Of a stretch of 52,826 bases of DNA, positions 47,975-52,826 are shown piece after piece (position 1 is the first letter of the stretch; the number at the start of each line of letters is the position of its first letter). The stretch comes from Selenomonadaceae bacterium (lineage in GTDB: Bacteria; Bacillota; Negativicutes; Selenomonadales; Selenomonadaceae): positions 1 through 52,826 of the forward strand of contig JAFZIV010000047.1 of NCBI GenBank assembly GCA_017554235.1. The letters run 5' to 3'. Position numbers and translations under genes: made by a program. Under the pieces are notes generated by a model that saw nothing but the letters and a program-made list of their open reading frames with translations, did not search any database and had not been told where the DNA came from.

Positions 47975-50101
47975 ATGAAAAAATTTACTTACAACAAAAT
48001 TTTGGTCTGGGTAATTTTAGCGGGGCTTATCGCGTCGCTCATTATCTGCGGACAACGTTACGTGGTTGAAACGAACAATTCGCAGATTGATATGGTTATG
48101 GATTATGACAGCATTACCAGCCTTGCCGAACAAGAAGGGCTTGATTTTTTTGAAGTCCTGCACCGTATGAAAAGCGCGGGTATTACAACTATTGCTGTTT
48201 ATGATGCCACTTTTGAAAAACTTAATCTTCAGGGAAAAGTTCGCGCAATTCCCGGCAATGAAATTCTTGGCAATTATCAAAGCGGTCTACTTATTGACGA
48301 GAATTGGCGGCAAGCCATTGAAGAAAATTTAATTTATCCCGACAGAGTTTATATAGTTGGGCGCGAATTACGCACATACGAGGAAGTTAAGGCGGATTTA
48401 ATTTTGAGGCTCGGTAAAGAGCGCGTCAAGCCAATGACGATTGGTGAAATTGAAATTATTGAAGTCAAAGATCGTTACGGCGTTTTTGTGAAAAAGCCAA
48501 TTACAATGCCCAGTGAGGAACTTTCTATAGTTAAGGACGCGGGATTTAATATTTTGGCACGTCCTGCAAATTTTGTAGGTTGCACGCCTGATTCAATTCG
48601 TGAAGTTTTCAAGCGTTTTGACGGCTACCCTGTAACGGAGATGGTCTTTTCGGGCAATGAAGTTTTAGGCGCGTATGATTATGTTGACGTAACCGCCGAA
48701 GAAATGAAAAAACGTAATATAATTTTTGGCGTCGTGGAAAGTTATTCGCAGTTACAATTTTATCCTCAAGCGGGTATGGAACAACTTGCGCGTGATTTGG
48801 GCTATGATAGAGTAGCGCGGTTGCATGTCATTCCGCCTTACGATCAGAATAAAATTTCTTTGCACACGGCGATTTATCGTTGGCGCAGGACGGATTACGA
48901 AAGAAATATCCGTATAAATCTTTTCCGCATTTACGAAAAACAGGCTTCGGGTATGACGCTTGCTGAAACGAATTTTAAATATATCAGCGAGACTGCGGCA
49001 GACCTTAGGAACGCAGGATACACGCTCGGGACCGCTGGAACTTTTGAAAATTATTTTCCCAACAGATTTTTAAGATTCTTAGTCATCGTCGGAACGGTTG
49101 CGGCGGGCGTTTTATGTTTATCATTACTTTCGCGCAGATTAAACGCCAATCAAAAAGTTCAGCTGATAATTTTCGGCGTCTTGGCAGTTTTGACGGGCAT
49201 ACCGATTTTAATGGGCGCGGGCGGCAAAGTTCGATTAATTGCAGCATTAGTCAGCGCAAATGTTTTCCCCGCGCTTGCAATAATTTGGCAACTCGACAGA
49301 TTCAGGTCTTTGAGATTGAAGGCGCGTTGGGAATCCATACGCAGTAAAAGCGAAGGCGGTTCAGAATATCCCAAAATACAAGTACGTCCCGAATTGACAA
49401 TAGGACAAATAATTTGGCTTGCCGTAGCATCATTATTTATCGCGAGCTTAGTTTCAATGTTTGGCGCGGCGTATTTATCAGGTGCGTTATCTGACGTAGT
49501 TTACTTCTTGGAATTTGAAATCTTTCGCGGCATAAAATTAACTTTCGTAATGCCGTTGATACTCGTGACAATCGCGTTTTTGCAAAGGTTCAATGTTATC
49601 GACGAGTTAAAGAAAAGTTTTTCGGCAGAGCAACAGATAAAAGAAATGTTGGAAATGAACGTCACGGTAAAAAATTTATTAGCGGTATTCGTGGTAATTG
49701 CGGCGTTGGCAATCTTGGTAATACGTAGCGGTCACTCAACGGGAATGCCGGTTTCAAATCTTGAAGTAAGCATACGTGAATGGTTAGAAGATACATTTTA
49801 CGCACGTCCGCGCTCGAAAGAAATATTTTTAGGACATCCAGCCTTTATACTGATGATAGCAGCGTTCTTTAAAAAGTTCCCGAAGAAAATTTTATTTGTG
49901 CTGACAATTCTTGCGACAATCGGTCAAGGCTCAATGGTTGAAACATTTGCGCACGTCCATACGCCAATAATGGTATCGTTTATGCGCGGAATCGACGGCT
50001 TAATACCGGGCGCGATATTCGGCGTTATAGCGTTGCTGATTTACTATTTTGCGACAAAAAAGAAGAAAGAAGACGTTATTCCAAAAGGTGAAAAATTTTA
50101 G
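47975..50101 (+). CDS. DUF5693 family membrane protein
   Basis: 708 residues, ATG 47975 (AACGGAGACGCG upstream). One N-terminal helix (ILVWVILAGLIASLIICG), a soluble extracytoplasmic domain (about 40-355: TSLAEQEGLDFFEVLHRMKSAGITTIAVY), then 7-9 membrane helices (about 360-700). Immediately followed by csaB with one base between, an arrangement common in Negativicutes and some Clostridia, so a shared role in cell-wall polymer assembly or ligation is likely. No catalytic motif known to me. Confidence 0.88.
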   Translation: MKKFTYNKILVWVILAGLIASLIICGQRYVVETNNSQIDMVMDYDSITSLAEQEGLDFFEVLHRMKSAGITTIAVYDATFEKLNLQGKVRAIPGNEILGNYQSGLLIDENWRQAIEENLIYPDRVYIVGRELRTYEEVKADLILRLGKERVKPMTIGEIEIIEVKDRYGVFVKKPITMPSEELSIVKDAGFNILARPANFVGCTPDSIREVFKRFDGYPVTEMVFSGNEVLGAYDYVDVTAEEMKKRNIIFGVVESYSQLQFYPQAGMEQLARDLGYDRVARLHVIPPYDQNKISLHTAIYRWRRTDYERNIRINLFRIYEKQASGMTLAETNFKYISETAADLRNAGYTLGTAGTFENYFPNRFLRFLVIVGTVAAGVLCLSLLSRRLNANQKVQLIIFGVLAVLTGIPILMGAGGKVRLIAALVSANVFPALAIIWQLDRFRSLRLKARWESIRSKSEGGSEYPKIQVRPELTIGQIIWLAVASLFIASLVSMFGAAYLSGALSDVVYFLEFEIFRGIKLTFVMPLILVTIAFLQRFNVIDELKKSFSAEQQIKEMLEMNVTVKNLLAVFVVIAALAILVIRSGHSTGMPVSNLEVSIREWLEDTFYARPRSKEIFLGHPAFILMIAAFFKKFPKKILFVLTILATIGQGSMVETFAHVHTPIMVSFMRGIDGLIPGAIFGVIALLIYYFATKKKKEDVIPKGEKF

Positions 50102-51190
50102 ATGAACATTTTAATTTCCGGCTACTACGGCTCGAAAAATGGCGGCGACGAGGCGATGTTAGCGGCTATGCTTGAAGTTTTGCGCGAAATGGACGACGAT
50201 TTAAAATTTACCGTTATATCGCTTAATCCCGAGTACACGCGGAAACGTCATAATGTTGACGCTGTAAAGTGGTTGGATATTTTTTCTATCATAAGGAAAT
50301 TTTTTTGGGCAGACCTCTTAATTTCCGGCGGCGGCTCTCTCCTTCAAAATGTTACGAGTCGTAGCAGTTTATATTATTACTTGGGAATAATTTTTCTGGC
50401 TAAAATTTTTGGTTGCAAAGTTATGTTGTACGCGCAGGGAATTGGTCCTATACGCGGCGGATTTGCTTGTTGGCTGATGAAATTTATTGTGAATCGTGTT
50501 GACATGGTAACTGTCCGTGATAAAGGTTCGTTGGAGGAACTTAAACGCCTAAAAATTTTTCTACCTAAAATTTTTTGTACGGCTGATCCTGTGTTGGCGA
50601 TTAAGCCGGTAACTCTCGAAATTGGAACAAAAATTTTATCGCGTCATTCCCTAAAAAATCACGTTGGAAAATTTATAGGAATTTCAGTTCGACGTTGGAT
50701 TAACTGGAATAAATGCCAAAATGAATTAGCGGATGCGTTGAACAGGCTTGCCGCGCAGATTAACGCGAAAATTATTTTCATACCTATGCAATTTCCTGAA
50801 GACGTTAAGGCGGCGAGGTCTACTGCCGAGCTGGTGAAAATTCCGTGCACAGTGATTGATGAAGAATTGACGACGGCGGAAGTTATGAGCCTTGTCGGTT
50901 GTATGGACGTGTTGATTAGTATTCGACTTCACGCGCTGGTATTTGCCGGCGTTATGGGTGTGCCTATGATTGGCATTTCTTACGACCCTAAGATTGACAG
51001 ATTTCTTGATTCTATTGAAGAAAAGCCGCTGGGAACTCTTGACGACGTGACTGCTGATAAAATTTTTAATGAGACATTGAAAAAACTTGAAGAGGGAACT
51101 TTTAAAAATGATTCGTTATTAAACAATCTGCGCGAATTGGCGGTAAAAAATGCACAGTTAGCTATCGAGCTTTTAAAGTCTGTTAAATAA
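50102..51190 (+). CDS. csaB: Polysaccharide pyruvyl transferase CsaB
   Basis: 362 residues, ATG 50102 next to the previous stop. Seen: ILISGYYGSKNGGDEAMLAAML, the family start; ISGGGSLLQNVTSRSSLYYYLG; LYAQGIGPI; and the late IRLHALVFAGVMGVPMIGISYDPK with the conserved HAL. CsaB adds pyruvate to a secondary cell-wall polysaccharide, which anchors SLH-domain proteins; in Negativicutes the OmpM SLH proteins tether the outer membrane to peptidoglycan. The gene supports a surface-layer or outer-membrane attachment system. Confidence 0.93.
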   Translation: MNILISGYYGSKNGGDEAMLAAMLEVLREMDDDLKFTVISLNPEYTRKRHNVDAVKWLDIFSIIRKFFWADLLISGGGSLLQNVTSRSSLYYYLGIIFLAKIFGCKVMLYAQGIGPIRGGFACWLMKFIVNRVDMVTVRDKGSLEELKRLKIFLPKIFCTADPVLAIKPVTLEIGTKILSRHSLKNHVGKFIGISVRRWINWNKCQNELADALNRLAAQINAKIIFIPMQFPEDVKAARSTAELVKIPCTVIDEELTTAEVMSLVGCMDVLISIRLHALVFAGVMGVPMIGISYDPKIDRFLDSIEEKPLGTLDDVTADKIFNETLKKLEEGTFKNDSLLNNLRELAVKNAQLAIELLKSVK

Positions 51191-51240
51191 AAGAATTCGT
51201 CAAAAATAAAAATAGCCCGCCATTAACGGTCAAATAATTT

Positions 51241-52005
51241 TTAGATGTTAAAATATTCAGTGACAGCCGTCCGTAAAATTTCCTGCATTACAGTTACGTT
51301 AAGGAGTAAAGCTTCTGCTTGCGGACGCAATTTTGTATAGTGAAATTCAGGATCGTGCGATACGGTAAAATCTGTAGGATACGGTATAACTTCAATTCCT
51401 TGACGCGAAAAGTTTAGTACGGCACGATTCATATGAAAAGCTGACGTGACTAAAATCGGTCGCGTCAAATTTTTTTCGCGTAAAATTTCTGCAGAATATA
51501 TTGCGTTTTGTGTAGTGTTGACGCTTTTTGTTTCAAGTAAAATTTTTTCATCAGGAACGCCGAGAGATTTTAAAACTCTGCCTGAAATTAAAGCCTCCGC
51601 GCCCGAATCTTCGTAAACTTGCCCGCCGCTTAACAAAATCGGTATGTTCAAAATTCTTTGCAACCTTACCGCCGTCAACAATCTGCTTGAAGGGCTTGCG
51701 CAAAGTGTACCTGCGCCGTCAACGTCCTGCACGTCACGAATTGCTCCACCGCCTAACAAAATTATCACGTCAGCTCCTGCATGTTCAATCTGCGCGGGCG
51801 GCGAATATTTCATTTCAAGATGTCCCATAAGTCTTTCGGCAACCAATCCCGTACAAAGCAAATAAAATATTAATGTACCAATTCCTACTGCGCAAGCAAG
51901 TCGTCCGCTGAATTTCGTTAAATAAATCGTGAGAATTGTCAATAAAATTATGAACAGTCCCGGCGGCAATATCCAACTTGCTCCGAATTTCAACAAGTAT
52001 ACCAA
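51241..52005 (-). CDS. YdcF/SanA-like (DUF218) membrane protein
   Basis: 254 residues from TTG 52005. Two N-terminal membrane helices (LPPGLFIILLTILTIYL; GIGTLIFYLLCTGLVAERL), then ADVIILLGGGAIRD (the DUF218 nucleotide-like loop), RLQRILNIPILLSGGQVYEDSGAEA, and TSAFHMNRAVLNFSRQGIEVIPYPTDF. Relatives act in the envelope (SanA, ElyC) on lipid-carrier or barrier functions. Co-oriented with and 7 bases from DUF502, which lies upstream, so one operon. Confidence 0.9.
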   Translation of the reverse strand: MVYLLKFGASWILPPGLFIILLTILTIYLTKFSGRLACAVGIGTLIFYLLCTGLVAERLMGHLEMKYSPPAQIEHAGADVIILLGGGAIRDVQDVDGAGTLCASPSSRLLTAVRLQRILNIPILLSGGQVYEDSGAEALISGRVLKSLGVPDEKILLETKSVNTTQNAIYSAEILREKNLTRPILVTSAFHMNRAVLNFSRQGIEVIPYPTDFTVSHDPEFHYTKLRPQAEALLLNVTVMQEILRTAVTEYFNI

Positions 52006-52012
52006 AAATTTT

Positions 52013-52630
52013 TCAACCTTTCTGCTTTTCTTTCTTGTTCATTGTTCCCGCAGTCAAGATAAATTGCAAGCCGTCTTCCAGCTCCATATCCAAAATTACC
52101 AATTCAGATTTTTTCACAAATAAATTTAATCCCGCAGTCATATTCAAACTCCACGGCATATAAACGCAAACATATTCGTCACCTAATTTTTCTTTCACGG
52201 GATCAGGAATATTTCTCATCAAAAATCCCATTACCAATGAACCGTTGTAAGGAACAAGTACAACTTTTTGAAATGAAGAATTTGATTCAAATATTGCTTT
52301 TGAAAATTGTTTTACAGAACTATAAATAAATTTTACGACAGGAATTTTATCCAAAAGGCGTTCGATGAAATTAATTATCTTCTGCGGAAATGTATGTCCG
52401 AATACAAAACCAATTATCCAAATGAAAAGTACAACGGAAATTAAGCCTATGCCGAAAAAATGTACATCAAAAAATTTTTCGATGAAACTGCCAATTCTTC
52501 CTTCAGTCAAGTTGAGTAACCACATTACAACGATTGCCGTAATTGCCGGCGGTGCTACGATAATTATTCCGTTCATAAATTGTTCGGAAATTTTACCGGC
52601 TAAGGATTTTTCCTTTTCTTCTTTAATCAA
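52013..52630 (-). CDS. DUF502 family membrane protein
   Basis: 205 residues, ATG 52630. Two membrane helices in the first half (IIIVAPPAITAIVVMWLL; IGLISVVLFIWIIGFVFGH), then PVVKFIYSSVKQFSKAIF and VVLVPYNGSLVMGFLMRN, and the VCVYMPWSLNMTAGLNLFVKKSELVILDM end, all DUF502 signatures. The function is unknown; relatives are linked to membrane regulation and lie near ydcF-like genes. Confidence 0.9.
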   Translation of the reverse strand: MIKEEKEKSLAGKISEQFMNGIIIVAPPAITAIVVMWLLNLTEGRIGSFIEKFFDVHFFGIGLISVVLFIWIIGFVFGHTFPQKIINFIERLLDKIPVVKFIYSSVKQFSKAIFESNSSFQKVVLVPYNGSLVMGFLMRNIPDPVKEKLGDEYVCVYMPWSLNMTAGLNLFVKKSELVILDMELEDGLQFILTAGTMNKKEKQKG

Positions 52631-52642
52631 ATTATTTTTTTA

Positions 52643-52826
52643 CTGCTACTAAAAACATAGACAAAAGTCTAAGTCAAGATGATTCGGACAGACCTCACGA
52701 TTCTGTCTTACTGCTTCAACGTGTCCGTCTTTTAAGTGGTCAGTGATCAGTGGTTAGTGGTCAGATTACTTTTTCACTGAACACTGATTACTGACCACTG
52801 ATTACTTTCTGTAACACTCCACAGTC
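52643..52826 (-). mobile_element. Relic D: second copy of the relic B end, invaded by a heptamer array, cut by window edge
   Basis: From CTGCTACT at 52643 it matches relic B (27007 onward) through the nested stems GACAGA/TCTGTC and CGGACA/TGTCCG (to about 52728). After that a 75-base heptamer array replaces the 23 bases seen in relic B, and homology resumes with TGTAACACTCCACAGTC to the edge. Changes between copies lie in loops. The left part of the element is beyond the window. Confidence 0.5.
52734..52808. repeat. AGTGGTC-type heptamer array (longest)
   Basis: AGTGGTC AGTGATC AGTGGTT AGTGGTC AG, a short spacer, and the inverted ACTGAAC ACTGATT ACTGACC ACTGATT ACT: a palindrome with about 28-base arms inside relic D. 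Confidence 0.85.

Noticed and set aside
34791..52808. CRISPR array
   Set aside because: The repeats are 7 bases with no regular spacers, dispersed, and no cas gene is in the window.
1..52826. tRNA and rRNA genes
   Set aside because: No cloverleaf or ribosomal RNA sequence was recognised in the window; absence is not proven without a scan.

Overview
The window (about 38-40% GC by eye) reads as chromosomal DNA of a Gram-negative-walled Firmicute, most likely a member of the Negativicutes (Selenomonas/Veillonella-like). The basis is Firmicute housekeeping synteny (rpmH-rnpA-yidD-yidC-jag, dnaX-ybaB, a B. subtilis ydjGHI-like cluster, a DUF5693-csaB pair) together with a two-partner secretion (TPS) system that needs an outer membrane. 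Genus cannot be decided from sequence reading alone.

Region 1 (1-9.7 kb, minus strand) is a surface-adhesin locus: a small exported protein, a GT2 glycosyltransferase, a TpsB outer-membrane transporter and a giant TpsA exoprotein that runs off the left edge. The TpsA frame is open for 2018 codons. Next to it, on the plus strand, lies a TPR plus glycosyltransferase protein, followed by prfA, a DUF535 gene and an orphan ABC ATPase. Region 2 (14-21 kb, minus strand) holds an aminotransferase, two toxin-antitoxin pairs around an orphan double-glycine leader peptide, a mini S24/S26 peptidase, and TPM, zinc-ribbon and SPFH proteins resembling ydjH, ydjG and ydjI. Region 3 (21.2-27 kb, plus strand) is a complete Nik/Dpp-type ABC importer operon. 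It carries an 80-residue protein that starts with a HypB-like Cys-x-x-Cys-Gly-Cys motif and ends with a methyltransferase. Region 4 (27.3-32 kb, minus strand) has a clostripain-type lipoprotein and the jag-yidC-yidD-rnpA-rpmH cluster without dnaA.

Region 5 (32.4-39 kb) has a polysaccharide deacetylase, an exported unknown, an AdoMet-decarboxylase homologue lacking its self-cleavage serine, a double-domain CobT fusion resembling a fused ArsA-ArsB, and ybaB-dnaX. Region 6 (39.3-47.9 kb, plus strand) has ribH, a CopA copper ATPase whose last 66 codons have their own ribosome-binding site, two unknown small proteins, an M18 aminopeptidase, DUF1810, prfB with its +1 programmed frameshift, a DUF985 cupin and an LmeA-like lipid-binding protein. 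Region 7 (48-52.6 kb) has DUF5693-csaB, and ydcF and DUF502 on the opposite strand.

Two kinds of repeat are scattered through the window. One is decayed 3' ends of TnpB-type insertion sequences with structured, omega-RNA-like right ends (four sites). The other is heptanucleotide tandem arrays (AGTGGTC-type, plus TTCTTAA-type and GGGATTA-type) that form hairpins, sit at gene boundaries, and have entered the copA reading frame twice. The findings I rate highest are the HypB-like mini-protein in the nik-like operon, the fused CobT pair, the serine-less SpeD, the embedded copZ start, the SD-hairpin-TTG arrangement of rpmH, and the TPS-glycosyltransferase locus.
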